Counted from the stretch's first letter, positions 7,538 through 17,694 are shown. The stretch: 64,000 bases of DNA from an uncultured Flavobacteriaceae bacterium (GCA_945788155.1 CALZKX010000218.1:51074-115073); one strand, 5' to 3'. Made by a program: numbers and translations. Notes: generated by a model from the letters alone, not told the origin.

Positions 7538-9934
7538 TTAAGATGTATATTCAGTAATTGCTTTTTCCATATTTTGATGCTTCTCATAAAGCGTCATTAT
7601 CGCTTCATTTTCTGCACCATCAGTGAGGTAGGCAGCATAAACCTGTTTTGGGACTTCCAAACGGAAGATGTTACTCTCTTTTCCGATTTTGATGAACATT
7701 TCAGTATATTTCCGTGGTCCAGCTAAGTTGTTTTTAATGGATTTTAGTTGATTTAAATCGTGGCTTGAAAGGTTCAAGCGTTTTTGAAGCTCATCGTAAC
7801 CTTTTTCATTATTCAGGCTATAAATGACCTGAGTGTTTTCCAGAATACTTGCAGAAGTAGAATTGTTTGGCAGCTGATTAATGGACTGAAGAATAATACC
7901 AATGGCACCATTTTGTTTTCTAATAGCTTGGTAATAAAATTCTACGCTTTCCAAAACGTTTTCAAATTTCAGTTGTTTGGCAAACTCATCGAATAATATG
8001 ATACCTTTTTCAGCTCTGTTTTTCCAGATGGTTCTCTGGATAGCTGATTTTATCAGCTTCAACATTACAGAAAGGATTTCCTTATTGTCCTTGACTTCAT
8101 CCAGTTCAAAAACAATCAATCGCTTGTCTTCAATTTTATAGGTTTGGTCTTCGCTGACTTCAAACAGGAAACTATATAGACCATCGCCGACATATTCAGA
8201 CATGACATGCAAAAAGCTCGTGATGTTGAAATAGTCGGGATGGATTTTTAAGGTTTTCAGAAGATCTTCCTGCTGTAGTTCTATAAAATTGTAGAAGCCT
8301 TCGAGTGAATGATTTTCTGACTCACTACTATAATAATGGCGTAATATTTTTTTAACCGAAACCGATTGTGCTTTGGTTGCTTTGATGTCTGAAGTAAAGA
8401 GTTCGAATAAGAAAACGGATAAATCCTCTAAACGGTCTGGAGTCAAGTCATCAAGATTACTGATATAAAAAGGGTTGATGCCCAAGTTCTTTCCGCTTTC
8501 ATATCGTAAAACGGTATATTGTTCAGGATAAAGTTTGGCAAATTTGGTGTAAGAACCACCCAAATCGATGATGACCAATCGCACACCACTCTCAAAATAC
8601 TGACGCAAGATGTTATTGGCCAAAAACGATTTTCCTTCTCCAGTAGGTGCAAAAATGGCAAAGTTTCGTGCCTTGATGCGTTTCTTTTTTTCATCCCAAA
8701 CATCTTTGAGAACCGGAATATTATGTTCCCTGTCGTTGAAGATAATGCCTGTTTTATCCGATTTGTAGTTACTGTTGTTTATCAGCAAGCACAAGGCATG
8801 TTTTAAATCGGTTACATACAAATCTTCATTTGAAAAGTTGGAAGAAAAGCAGAAATAACTATTCAAAATATAATTCTTGCGTTCTTCTCCTCGAGGATAG
8901 TATGGGATGATGTCAATTTCCTTGAACTCAGTCTTTATCTTTGAGGATATTCTGTCTAGCTCTCGGGCTTTCCGAGCCCAATAGATAATGTTTAGATGAC
9001 CTCGGATAACACGAGCTCTATCATCTGCATTAATTTGATCCAAGATGTGTTGAATCTTCTTTAGGACGACTTTATTCTGTGAGCCAAAGTTGGAACTCTT
9101 ATTGAGTTCATCCACTTTTTTGTCTAATTGCTTGCGCCATTTCTGCTTGTCATCGAGATAAATGATTTGGTTGACAATATGGTTCTCATTTAAGGTCAGT
9201 CCGAGACCATCAATAAAACCTTGATGAAAAACAAAGTCGTCTGATGTAAAATGTTCATTGGTTTTGCTGGTTTGTACACTTTCGCCAAAACAGAGTTCAC
9301 TATTTACAGACAAAGTATCAAAGTAATGTTCGCCTATGTTGGTGTTATTTTTATCAAGAAGAATATCCGTATCAAAACCGTTATTGAATCCGTTGAAGAA
9401 GTTATTGGTCAATGCATGAATTGCTTTCGCATCCATTGGTAGATATTCCATCTTTCGACTGTTATTGATAAATGAAATGGAATCGCTTACAGCACCAATA
9501 AAACTTTCAATATGCTCATCGATTTCCTGGACTACTTTTTTCGACACCTTTTTAAATGGGTTCACATATTTGCTATTATTGAGTGCATTGTTTTTAGTCA
9601 GAATGAAAAATAAATAGCTCTGGTGTTCCATAAACTCACGACCTTTAAAATGGTTGTGCGTTGCTTTTTCCAAAAAGGTGTTGTTTGGAAGTTCCTCTGA
9701 AGAATAGCTTTTCTTGATATAGATATCTTGTTTATGGACTACACATCCTGTCGGCAAGGATTTTACAGCCTGAAACCATGATCCATGTATGTCCTCAAAA
9801 TCCTTTTCAGATAAAGAATAGATTTCAGGGAGAGTGCCTTTAAAGCATAGCACAATGTTACCATTATTGGCAAATACAACATTCTTACGAATATCTACAA
9901 TAGGATAATATGACTGTAGATTTATCTTATTCAT
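7538..9934 (-). CDS. traG: Conjugation ATPase TraG (VirB4-like)
   Basis: The protein has about 798 residues. The Walker A motif FAPTGEGKSF lies near residue 430 and the Walker B motif GIILFDEFAK near residue 645, the spacing expected for VirB4-family secretion ATPases. In Bacteroidetes conjugative transposons this energy-coupling ATPase is named TraG. The frame is open 27 codons further upstream, but MNKINLQSYYPIVDI at 9934 is the normal family start, and it gives an 8-base overlap with traF. All motifs are intact, so the transfer machinery may be functional. Confidence 0.93.
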   Translation of the reverse strand: MNKINLQSYYPIVDIRKNVVFANNGNIVLCFKGTLPEIYSLSEKDFEDIHGSWFQAVKSLPTGCVVHKQDIYIKKSYSSEELPNNTFLEKATHNHFKGREFMEHQSYLFFILTKNNALNNSKYVNPFKKVSKKVVQEIDEHIESFIGAVSDSISFINNSRKMEYLPMDAKAIHALTNNFFNGFNNGFDTDILLDKNNTNIGEHYFDTLSVNSELCFGESVQTSKTNEHFTSDDFVFHQGFIDGLGLTLNENHIVNQIIYLDDKQKWRKQLDKKVDELNKSSNFGSQNKVVLKKIQHILDQINADDRARVIRGHLNIIYWARKARELDRISSKIKTEFKEIDIIPYYPRGEERKNYILNSYFCFSSNFSNEDLYVTDLKHALCLLINNSNYKSDKTGIIFNDREHNIPVLKDVWDEKKKRIKARNFAIFAPTGEGKSFLANNILRQYFESGVRLVIIDLGGSYTKFAKLYPEQYTVLRYESGKNLGINPFYISNLDDLTPDRLEDLSVFLFELFTSDIKATKAQSVSVKKILRHYYSSESENHSLEGFYNFIELQQEDLLKTLKIHPDYFNITSFLHVMSEYVGDGLYSFLFEVSEDQTYKIEDKRLIVFELDEVKDNKEILSVMLKLIKSAIQRTIWKNRAEKGIILFDEFAKQLKFENVLESVEFYYQAIRKQNGAIGIILQSINQLPNNSTSASILENTQVIYSLNNEKGYDELQKRLNLSSHDLNQLKSIKNNLAGPRKYTEMFIKIGKESNIFRLEVPKQVYAAYLTDGAENEAIMTLYEKHQNMEKAITEYTS

Positions 9935-10205
9935 AATAGATGATTGTTGGTTTTTTATTGCTGATAATCTTTGGAAAGACTTTTGAGAATTGAAGCAGTT
10001 GTGGGTTGTGTGCAAATTTTGTCAATGTTATATATAGTGTAGCGTTGAATATCAAAACACCGATTACAACTGCAAAGCTGAACGAGAAGATGATAACCAA
10101 AAGCGAAGCCAGTACGGCAATCATCATTAGCGCAAATAGTGAAACAGGCAATCCAAAAATGATAGCCCGTTTCCTTATGTTTTTATATACTTCGTATTTC
10201 TTCAT
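9927..10205 (-). CDS. traF: Conjugative transfer protein TraF (DUF4133, VirB3-like)
   Basis: This 92-residue protein has two adjacent hydrophobic segments (about residues 15-60) after a basic N-terminus (MKKYEVYKNIRKRAIIFGLP). That is the standard form of Bacteroidetes TraF (DUF4133), a small inner-membrane protein in the position of VirB3. The gene lies between traE and traG and overlaps traG by 8 bases. Confidence 0.87.
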   Translation of the reverse strand: MKKYEVYKNIRKRAIIFGLPVSLFALMMIAVLASLLVIIFSFSFAVVIGVLIFNATLYITLTKFAHNPQLLQFSKVFPKIISNKKPTIIYYE

Positions 10206-10239
10206 ACAGCTAATCTAATTAAGCCCTCGATGAGGGTCA

Positions 10240-10527
10240 TTATACTACGATGCTTATTAGGTAAGTGAAGATGCCTACTACTGCACCAGCAATGAGTACA
10301 AAGACAAGAACACGCGTAATTCCTTTTTTAAGATCTGCGTTTTCGCCAAAGAAATGACCTGCGTTAAATAGAAAACCGATGAGGAAGATTACCCCAAGAA
10401 TAATAGGGAAGATTGCTCTAATGGTGTCAGAAACATCATTTACAGAGTCTTCAATACCTCCAATTTGTGCAAAGCTTGATGTTGATACAAACAACATTGC
10501 GATTAGCATAAGAATTGTTTTTTTCAT
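10240..10527 (-). CDS. traE: Conjugative transfer protein TraE (DUF4134, VirB2-like)
   Basis: The 95-residue protein has a signal peptide ending at SFAQ and then two transmembrane helices, as in VirB2-type pilins. The text IGGIEDSVNDVSDTIRAIFP is typical of the DUF4134 TraE family. It is the first gene of the minus-strand tra operon. The operon promoter should therefore lie in 10528-10719, the region shared with the divergent amidase gene. Confidence 0.87.
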   Translation of the reverse strand: MKKTILMLIAMLFVSTSSFAQIGGIEDSVNDVSDTIRAIFPIILGVIFLIGFLFNAGHFFGENADLKKGITRVLVFVLIAGAVVGIFTYLISIVV

Positions 10528-10719
10528 AATTGATTTGATTTAGCCTTCCGATAATTATTGGTATAAGGCGATTAGTGATTAATATTTTGCGAAATCTATT
10601 ATGAAATGAAGGTGAAGGAAGAAAATCATTAAATTTTAACTCTAATTCGTGTTAAACTTTGGAAGATTCTTATGAAAAGAATGAAATCATTGCATTTTGT
10701 GTAAACTAAAACTTGAATT

Positions 10720-11373
10720 ATGAAAACGACACACTATGTTATCATCACATTAATTGGTATTGTACTTTCCAATACTTCCTATGCTCAGAAACCTTTAGTA
10801 GAAAACAAAAATCCAATTGTAATTATAGATCCAGGCCATGGTGGAATAGATGCTGGAGCTGTGGCTATTAATAACACAAAGGAGAAAGATATTGTGTTGC
10901 GTATCGCTTCAAAAATGCTAGTTCTTAATCAGACTGTTTTAAATAACTCATTGAATCTATATATTACACGCTATACTGATACCTTGGTATCTCTGGGAGA
11001 TAGAACACAGCTAGCTAAAAAGCTAAAAGCGGATATATTTATTTCGATACATTGCAATCAAGCAATAAACAGAACAGCTGCAGGAACAGAAGTGTATATT
11101 CATCCTAAAAGCGAAGTGCAAGCTGAAGAATCTGCTTATTTAGGATTTACCGTTCAAAAAGGATTAGCAGATCTACTTGGTATTAAAAACCGAGGAATAA
11201 AATATGGCAATTTTCAAGTGTTACGAGAGAATCATAATGATACAACAAGCATTCTTTTAGAGCTTGGTTTTTTGTCTCAAACTGATGAAGCTATTTACTT
11301 GTCAAATGAAAAGTCACAATATGCTATTGCACTCGTGATATTACAATCTATTATTAAATTTTTGGAATTATGA
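10720..11373 (+). CDS. N-acetylmuramoyl-L-alanine amidase (Amidase_3)
   Basis: The 217-residue protein has a signal peptide (cleaved near SYAQ) and an Amidase_3 zinc-hydrolase domain. The zinc ligands are visible as His40 in DPGHGG, Glu55 in NTKEKD and His111 in SIHCN; the catalytic Glu181 lies in LLELGFLSQTDE. The enzyme cuts the amide bond between MurNAc and the peptide stem. Next to a conjugation operon it probably opens the peptidoglycan for assembly of the secretion channel. It is divergent from traE. Its TGA overlaps the ATG of a 26-codon ORF. Confidence 0.92.
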   Translation: MKTTHYVIITLIGIVLSNTSYAQKPLVENKNPIVIIDPGHGGIDAGAVAINNTKEKDIVLRIASKMLVLNQTVLNNSLNLYITRYTDTLVSLGDRTQLAKKLKADIFISIHCNQAINRTAAGTEVYIHPKSEVQAEESAYLGFTVQKGLADLLGIKNRGIKYGNFQVLRENHNDTTSILLELGFLSQTDEAIYLSNEKSQYAIALVILQSIIKFLEL

Positions 11374-11450
11374 GGGAATTATTGATTGCCATTGTAAAGA
11401 GTATTAAAGATGTTTTAATTGCCATTTTCAATGAGGTTTTTCGTTATTAA
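11370..11450 (+). CDS. 26-residue amphipathic peptide, unknown
   Basis: An ATGA overlap joins the stop of the amidase to a 26-codon ORF ending TAA at 11448-11450. The product (MRELLIAIVKSIKDVLIAIF, then NEVFRY) is a probable amphipathic helix with two related halves, LLIAIVKSIKDV and LIAIFNEVFRY. The translational coupling and protein-like composition argue for a real gene. A membrane-active helper of the amidase is possible but unproven. Confidence 0.4.
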   Translation: MRELLIAIVKSIKDVLIAIFNEVFRY

Positions 11451-14306
11451 TTAGTTTTTATTTATTTCGAATAGTTCAATTTTCTTTTTCATTTCTGTCT
11501 CTTTGTCTTTTTGGCTATCAAACTTGTATAGAAATGCGGCTATTTGATACATGTTATATAAATACTCACTTTTGTTTAGGTTCATGTCTTCTAAAATTTT
11601 TATACCTATCTCTTGATTATGAATTGCTTGTACGGCATCTCCATTTTTTATATGAAAACCAGATAATTCGCTATAATAGGCTGCTAAATAAAAATCATTT
11701 CTATTTTGAGACGAAAGTGATTTATGTAATGTTATTCCGGAATTCACTAATTCTATTGCTTTATCATAGTCTTCTCCCAAAGCATATGATTTTGCAAGAA
11801 TTCTGTATTCAATACTTAATTGTTGATCGTTGTAAAGGGAATATTTTTTTCTGATATCTTGAACTTGCTTAAAGTATTTTAAAGCCTCAATTAGGTTGTT
11901 ATCTTTCAAGTAAATATTTGATAGATTATTTGAAGCGACAATAATATTGTTTGTAGCCTTTTCTTCATTTTTTTTGAAAATAGTTAGTGCTTTTTTAAAG
12001 TATACTAATGCGCTTTTGTGATTTTCATTTTCTGCATAACCTAACGCTAAATTATTATACATAACACCTAAACTTATTATATTAAGACCAGGATAATTTT
12101 CTCCTCTTTTTGCTAAATCAATTAATTTTGGAAGTTCATTTAAGGATTTAAAATAGAATCTCTTTGCAAATAACAACTCGTTTTCTAAAAGTAATAGCGG
12201 TTGGTATACACTTCTTCTGTAAGGCTCTTTTACAGATTCTAATATTGACTCTGCATACCTTAAAAATCTAAAAGATTTTTTTGGAGAGTTGTAGCCTTCT
12301 TCAATTCTACCAGTTAACCAGCCAATAAAAAACATACTAGATATAAATGGATTAAATTGTTCTCTTTGGTTATATATTATAACCTCTTGAACTATTTTAT
12401 GAATATTTATCCTCTTTCTATCCTCACCAAATTCAATAAGACCTTTTTTCTCTAATGAGTTTAAAATGTTCATTATGTGAATTTTATTCTGATTGTAGAA
12501 TTCTTTTCCGTTAATAAGAATTAAATCTTCTACTAGAATATTATTTGAAGGGAGTAAAACAAGAAAATCTAAGTAGTTTTTTTCACCACTCTTAAGATTT
12601 GGTAAACTGAATTTTTCAATTAGAAAATTGAATAATCTAATCGGTTTGGGCTCATTACTTATATCTATATCAATAGCTAAATCCTCATTGTCTAAACGTT
12701 GTTCTTTTAATGAGGAAAAGATTGAGTCTAAAGTCAAATCAAAACTGTTTTCGATTGTTTTAGATATCAATTCTACAACTAGAACATTGAAATCAATGTA
12801 GTTAAAAAAATCATGAAATAATTTATCTTCAATCTTCTCTTTGTCAGAATTTGATAAATAGATTTGTTTTGCTTCTTCAAAACTAATTCTTGGTAATTTA
12901 ATGGAAGTAATAGTTTTGTGGCGACTTCGCGTAAGGATTAATTTTTGCCAAGTTGAAAGTGATGAAAGGGACTTTAAATCTGAAATTTCATCTTCACACT
13001 TTTGTATATCAATTATTAAAAGATTGGTTCCTGCAATTTTATTTAACTCGTTTAATATTAAGTTGAATGATTGCTTTATATTATCACTATTAGTGAATTC
13101 AATTCCTAAATTAGATATGAGTACATCATCCAGTAAAAATGAGTTTGGAATTGAATTTTCTACATTAACCCATATTAAGTGGTCATATTCTTCGAAGGTT
13201 TTTACATATTTTTTAGAAAATGCAGTTTTACCCATTCCACCTTCGGAATATATTGAAACCATTTTCTTTTCTTTTAATGCGTTATTTATTTGAGTTAAAA
13301 ATTTCTTCCAGCCTAACATTTCTGAAGTATATACATCAGGTAATAGATTTAGGTTTTTAGGATATGTTTTTGATTTTTCTTTGGATAGACTCTTGAGTAA
13401 ATTTATTTCCGATTCATGAGTTTTTTGTTGAGTTTTGATTTGCTCTACATCATATTTTAATGCTTCAAATTCAAGTCTGAGTAATTTGGTTAGCTTGCTA
13501 TTTACAAATTCTTTAAGCTCATTATCAGTGTGCTTCAATAGGCTATAAATAATATTTTTGTTTAGTGACCTGTCTTCTTGTTTCTTATTTTGTGAACTTT
13601 TATAGATTTCTGATAGAAAAACACTAAAGAGTAGTGAGACAGGTTTGTTTTGAAATTTTGAGTGTTTTAAAATAGTGAATATTTCCTCTTTAATAACAAT
13701 AATTGAATCTTCAGGAGATTTATTATCAAACTCCCAAATGATGTTTTTTATAAATTTTGATACTTCTGTATTTATTAGAGTTATCGCGTTTTGGCTAACA
13801 GCTTTAATCTCTTCTCTTTCTTGCTCTATAATGTTTTTTTCTAGCTTTTTGTTTTTCCTTGATTTAATCTCTTTGATTAAGATTTCTTGTACTTTTTTAG
13901 AACAGATTGATAATAATGCGTTGTCTTTAAGTCCTATATCATTTACCCATTTTGAAAGTAATTTTTCTTTGGTAGATATTGAGGTATTTGTTGAGAAACA
14001 AAATGAAATTTTCTCATTTATCGAGTTGTATTTTAAGAAGAGTATATAAAAATTGAAAAGAGATTTTTTAATCTCTACAGAATTTAGGCTAAATGAAGAT
14101 GCATAAGATTTTACTTGAGTAAAAATAAGTTCTTGACCTACTTCTTTAATATCATCTTCAACTTCAGTAAGTGTTTCAATATCTTTCTCATTGATAAAAT
14201 TGTCAATCCATTTTTTTAATACGCAAAGGTATTGATAATAGAAACCTCTATTGGTTGCAATAGCATCTGTTTGGACTTCGAATATTTCAATTATTTTTTC
14301 ATTCAT
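11451..14306 (-). CDS. NLR-like STAND NTPase with nuclease-like N-terminus and TPR C-terminus
   Basis: The 951-residue protein appears to have three parts. Residues 1-180 resemble the Cap4/DUF4297-type nuclease domain: GFYYQYLCVLKKW, then EVEDDI (E50, D51, D52) and TQVKSY (Q64, K66), which together suggest a PD-(D/E)xK centre. Residues about 330-650 form a STAND NTPase with Walker A SEGGMGKTAF and Walker B NLLIIDIQKC, followed by a winged-helix-like segment. Residues about 690-940 hold TPR units such as NNLALGYAENENHKSALVYF. This layout is that of bacterial NLR-like antiphage proteins (Avs-type): repeats sense a target, the NTPase oligomerises and the nuclease acts. The 693-residue gene lies 24 bases upstream in the same operon. 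Confidence 0.8.
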   Translation of the reverse strand: MNEKIIEIFEVQTDAIATNRGFYYQYLCVLKKWIDNFINEKDIETLTEVEDDIKEVGQELIFTQVKSYASSFSLNSVEIKKSLFNFYILFLKYNSINEKISFCFSTNTSISTKEKLLSKWVNDIGLKDNALLSICSKKVQEILIKEIKSRKNKKLEKNIIEQEREEIKAVSQNAITLINTEVSKFIKNIIWEFDNKSPEDSIIVIKEEIFTILKHSKFQNKPVSLLFSVFLSEIYKSSQNKKQEDRSLNKNIIYSLLKHTDNELKEFVNSKLTKLLRLEFEALKYDVEQIKTQQKTHESEINLLKSLSKEKSKTYPKNLNLLPDVYTSEMLGWKKFLTQINNALKEKKMVSIYSEGGMGKTAFSKKYVKTFEEYDHLIWVNVENSIPNSFLLDDVLISNLGIEFTNSDNIKQSFNLILNELNKIAGTNLLIIDIQKCEDEISDLKSLSSLSTWQKLILTRSRHKTITSIKLPRISFEEAKQIYLSNSDKEKIEDKLFHDFFNYIDFNVLVVELISKTIENSFDLTLDSIFSSLKEQRLDNEDLAIDIDISNEPKPIRLFNFLIEKFSLPNLKSGEKNYLDFLVLLPSNNILVEDLILINGKEFYNQNKIHIMNILNSLEKKGLIEFGEDRKRINIHKIVQEVIIYNQREQFNPFISSMFFIGWLTGRIEEGYNSPKKSFRFLRYAESILESVKEPYRRSVYQPLLLLENELLFAKRFYFKSLNELPKLIDLAKRGENYPGLNIISLGVMYNNLALGYAENENHKSALVYFKKALTIFKKNEEKATNNIIVASNNLSNIYLKDNNLIEALKYFKQVQDIRKKYSLYNDQQLSIEYRILAKSYALGEDYDKAIELVNSGITLHKSLSSQNRNDFYLAAYYSELSGFHIKNGDAVQAIHNQEIGIKILEDMNLNKSEYLYNMYQIAAFLYKFDSQKDKETEMKKKIELFEINKN

Positions 14307-14330
14307 TAATTAAAGCGTGATTTTTTAGAG

Positions 14331-16412
14331 TTATTTGTTAATTGGTTTATCAGACCAATAATAGCATAGACCTTCAAATTTCTCAATTTTAGTGTAAACA
14401 TCATCATCTAAAAATTTTGAATATGGGCTAATCTTATAATCAAGATTAGACTTACTACATATGGATTTTGTAGGAATGCAAGCCATCACAGGTGTAATAT
14501 AGCCATTTTTTATATCGGAATAATGTTTGTTATTTGGGATTTTGATAGTGCATATTATTTGCTTGTTTTCAATTGATGGAGTGGGTTCAAATTTATCTTC
14601 TACAATTTTTCTCTTAATGTAAATAACACCATCGAATTGAGAAATATCCTGAAACTTTGGTTTTTCCTCTTGCCTCTCATAATTTGTATTTAAATATTTT
14701 TTTTGATTGTCTAGCCAAATTTTAAAAGCTTCACGATTTGTTGGAATCTCATCAAAACTTAATAACCACTTTTGCAAATCTTTAATGTGGCCAAAGCAAC
14801 TTACTCTAACTTCCTTGTCTTCCATGTTCCATGAAAGTGTAAATGAAATCACTTTATCTAAACCTCTTTCAGTTATTTTATCAAATATTTTTTTAATTGC
14901 AAGTAGCGTGATTTTTACATCCTCTTGAGGATTATCATCACTGTGAAATATGCATGGAATATTCCAATAATCATCTTCTATGACTCCAAAGAAAGTATCT
15001 TCTTTAATAAAGAGATTTTTGTTTAATCTATCTAATGCTTTTTTAATTTCTAAAATATCATATTCAAGAACTGATTGGCTTTCACCATTACTTTCCATAA
15101 CATCATATATAGATACACTGTGGCTATATTCTTTAAAGCCTTCATTTTTTTGATGATAGGATACTAAAAGTCTAATACCATCTCCCTCGTCAATGCTTTG
15201 AGGTACCAACTCTTGTTGCAATGTTTTTTTTGTGTGCTCACTTCCAAATTGAGATTTTGGTTTATCTATATCAAAATACTCATAGATTAATGGGTTGCCT
15301 TGCATGTACTTTGTGATTAGAATTTTCCAATCTTTTAGTTCAAGTTTACCATCTATTCTAAACAGTTTAGTATAATCACTTCTTCTTCCAAATTCAGTCA
15401 TATTTTGGTCTATCCTGTCAAAATATAAATCTGATGAATATCCTCGAATAGCTCCATCAAAATGAACAAACGTATTTTTAGTGGTATCGTAAATAGAATG
15501 AACATACCTGCACCCAAAAAAATCTTCTAAAGTTGGAGCATTTTCTTCTCTTAATTCTTCTAATTCAAATTCTTTTAGTTCTTTGTTTTTTTTCCAATAG
15601 AACTCTGTTGCTGATACTTCGTAATAACTTTTTTCAAAATCACTACAGATGTGTTTAGTAAGTCCTGGTCTTATGTTTGCAATGTCGTCATCATATTTTG
15701 GGCCAAACCAAAACTCTAACTCAATAGCTTGTAGGAAGGTAGGAGCATACCCAATGATATCCCAATCAAGCCCTATTTTAAGAGTAACTTCTTCGTTGTC
15801 CTGATGAGACATTAATTCGTCTAAAAACAAGTAATGAAAGTTATTGAGTCTGGACAATGATTTTCTAAAATAACTATGAGAATATATACAAAGTGGTAAT
15901 GAATTGTGTACAAAAACACCATGAAATTTATAAGTAAAATTTTCTTTTAAATCTGCTATTTTTATTAATCCGTCTTTATCTTTTAATTTAGTAAGCTCTG
16001 GAAAAACAGTAGCCAATATGTTTTTGTCTAATATGGCAAGTGTACTAGCTGATAAATATTTGTAATTTTCTGAAACTTTGTCTTTTAATAGTTCAAGTAA
16101 TGCACCATTATTTTTATCGACATCATCAGTAACATTTTTATAAGCACTATATCTTTTAAAATTATGTATCTGTTTGTTTTCTTCATCAGTTTCTGGGATT
16201 AATGTTATTCCTATATTTCTCACTAAATAAGGTTCAAAATATAATGCATAAGGAATCATACAGCCAATAGGACGATGCATGTCGTGACCAAGATGCATTG
16301 GGACACCTTCTGTCGCTTTCATCCACATCATGTCTTCCATTGTGGAGATGGGAAAGAAATATCCGTATTTGTTTATTTGGTCAGAGTTTAATACTGAAAA
16401 CGACTTATTCAT
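14331..16412 (-). CDS. Unrecognised 693-residue protein, operon partner of the NLR-like gene
   Basis: I do not recognise this family. The protein is acidic and apparently soluble, with no signal peptide or membrane helix. Its N-terminus contains a distinctive stretch rich in Met, His and Pro (MEDMMWMKATEGVPMHLGHD at about 25-44). The centre is rich in aromatic residues. It is the first gene of a two-gene minus-strand operon with the NLR-like gene 24 bases downstream, and its promoter region is shared with the divergent CBASS operon. A role as sensor, regulator or second effector of the NLR-like protein is inferred from context only. Confidence 0.7.
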   Translation of the reverse strand: MNKSFSVLNSDQINKYGYFFPISTMEDMMWMKATEGVPMHLGHDMHRPIGCMIPYALYFEPYLVRNIGITLIPETDEENKQIHNFKRYSAYKNVTDDVDKNNGALLELLKDKVSENYKYLSASTLAILDKNILATVFPELTKLKDKDGLIKIADLKENFTYKFHGVFVHNSLPLCIYSHSYFRKSLSRLNNFHYLFLDELMSHQDNEEVTLKIGLDWDIIGYAPTFLQAIELEFWFGPKYDDDIANIRPGLTKHICSDFEKSYYEVSATEFYWKKNKELKEFELEELREENAPTLEDFFGCRYVHSIYDTTKNTFVHFDGAIRGYSSDLYFDRIDQNMTEFGRRSDYTKLFRIDGKLELKDWKILITKYMQGNPLIYEYFDIDKPKSQFGSEHTKKTLQQELVPQSIDEGDGIRLLVSYHQKNEGFKEYSHSVSIYDVMESNGESQSVLEYDILEIKKALDRLNKNLFIKEDTFFGVIEDDYWNIPCIFHSDDNPQEDVKITLLAIKKIFDKITERGLDKVISFTLSWNMEDKEVRVSCFGHIKDLQKWLLSFDEIPTNREAFKIWLDNQKKYLNTNYERQEEKPKFQDISQFDGVIYIKRKIVEDKFEPTPSIENKQIICTIKIPNNKHYSDIKNGYITPVMACIPTKSICSKSNLDYKISPYSKFLDDDVYTKIEKFEGLCYYWSDKPINK

Positions 16413-16707
16413 ACATCAAAAATTTAAGAATGAAAGTAGGTTTTATACAAACAAAAAAAGCCAATGAAAATCCATTAGCTTTTGTAAAAATCTATATCTG
16501 GGTTAATCGTTTTTAAAGATAATTAATTTTTAATCAATTTGAAAACGAGTTTTAGGTTACAAAATATTAACACATTACAAATTTCGTAGAGTTTGATTGT
16601 GGTTATTGACAATTTGTCAGAATATTGCAAAAAACTAATTAAAATTGTCAGCAATTATATGTTGGAGAACTTATTGATGTAAATGTTAAAGAAATTATAA
16701 TAATTGT
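16413..16707. promoter_or_regulatory. Divergent promoter region between NLR-like and CBASS operons
   Basis: These 295 bases hold no gene and separate two divergent defence operons, so both promoters must be here. A perfect inverted repeat, TGACA-ATT-TGTCA, lies at 16607-16619. A related half-site, AATTGTCAGCAATT, follows about 20 bases later. They could bind a repressor, but no regulator gene sits in either operon. Confidence 0.4.
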
Positions 16708-17694
16708 ATGCAAGACCAACCAAGACTAAAAATATTATCCATTGATGGAGGAGGAATTAAAGGTGTTTTTCCTGCAAAGTTTCTAGCCTTAATAGAAGAG
16801 GAAATTGGAGAAGGCCAAATACATAAGCACTTTGATGTAATTAGTGGTACATCTACTGGTGGTATTATAGCACTTGCTCTTTCCTTAGGTGTTCCAGCAA
16901 AAAGGATTCTTGAACTTTATAAGGACAACGCAGACACTATTTTTGGAAAGATAAGATATAATATTTTTAGACGAGCTTTTTATAGTAACAAGCCATTAGA
17001 ACAATTACTTAAAGATATTTTTAAGGAATATCATGTCGAGGAAGGTCATCCTAGAATAGATCATGCAAAAACTAAACTGTTAATCCCTATCTATAGTTTA
17101 ATGGATGGATCAACACAAGTACTTAAAACACCACATGCTTCAGATTTGATTCTAGATAAACATATACCTATGTATATGGCAGCAATGGCAACATCTGCAG
17201 CTCCAACTTTTTTTAATTCGTATTCTAGTAGTTTCAAAAAAATAGATTCAACAACCATTGAGAGTTTTACAAATAAAGTAGATGGAGGTGTTTATGCTAA
17301 TAATCCAAGTATGATTGCTTTAATTGAAGCGCAAACCAGATTGGAAACAGAGCTTTCTGATATCGATTTATTGTCATTAGGGACTGGTCAAAAAATATTT
17401 TCTAATGCAAAGAAGAAAAAACGATGGCAAGTGTTTTATTGGATCTGGAAAAAGAGAATTATAGAATTGTTTATGCAAAGTCAGTCACAAATTGTACATA
17501 ACTCTATTTCTGTCCTTAATAATTTTAACCCTGATTTTAATTACCACAGAATTGATTTAGAGTTTGATGACAATTTTAAAGTGGCTATGGATGAAAAAGA
17601 CGCAAATAAATTAGAGGCTTTAGCAGAACGAGCAACTAGAGAATACCAAAAAAATTGCAAAGATGTATTGGATACCTATTTTAGCAATAGGTAG
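16708..17694 (+). CDS. capV: CBASS effector CapV, patatin-like phospholipase
   Basis: The 328-residue protein is a complete patatin domain. It has the oxyanion loop DGGGIKG (13-19), the nucleophile elbow GTSTG with Ser49, and the dyad partner Asp192 in VDGGVYANNP. No signal peptide is present. In CBASS, CapV is switched on by the cyclic nucleotide made by the CD-NTase and degrades membrane phospholipid, killing the infected cell. The CD-NTase gene that follows directly supports this call over a general lipase. All catalytic residues are present. Confidence 0.92.
   Translation: MQDQPRLKILSIDGGGIKGVFPAKFLALIEEEIGEGQIHKHFDVISGTSTGGIIALALSLGVPAKRILELYKDNADTIFGKIRYNIFRRAFYSNKPLEQLLKDIFKEYHVEEGHPRIDHAKTKLLIPIYSLMDGSTQVLKTPHASDLILDKHIPMYMAAMATSAAPTFFNSYSSSFKKIDSTTIESFTNKVDGGVYANNPSMIALIEAQTRLETELSDIDLLSLGTGQKIFSNAKKKKRWQVFYWIWKKRIIELFMQSQSQIVHNSISVLNNFNPDFNYHRIDLEFDDNFKVAMDEKDANKLEALAERATREYQKNCKDVLDTYFSNR

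Noticed and set aside
11534..14049. Plus-strand open frames of 106, 130 and 124 codons
   Set aside because: They lie opposite the 951-residue NLR-like gene, have no protein-like motifs or starts, and reflect its AT-rich codon use.
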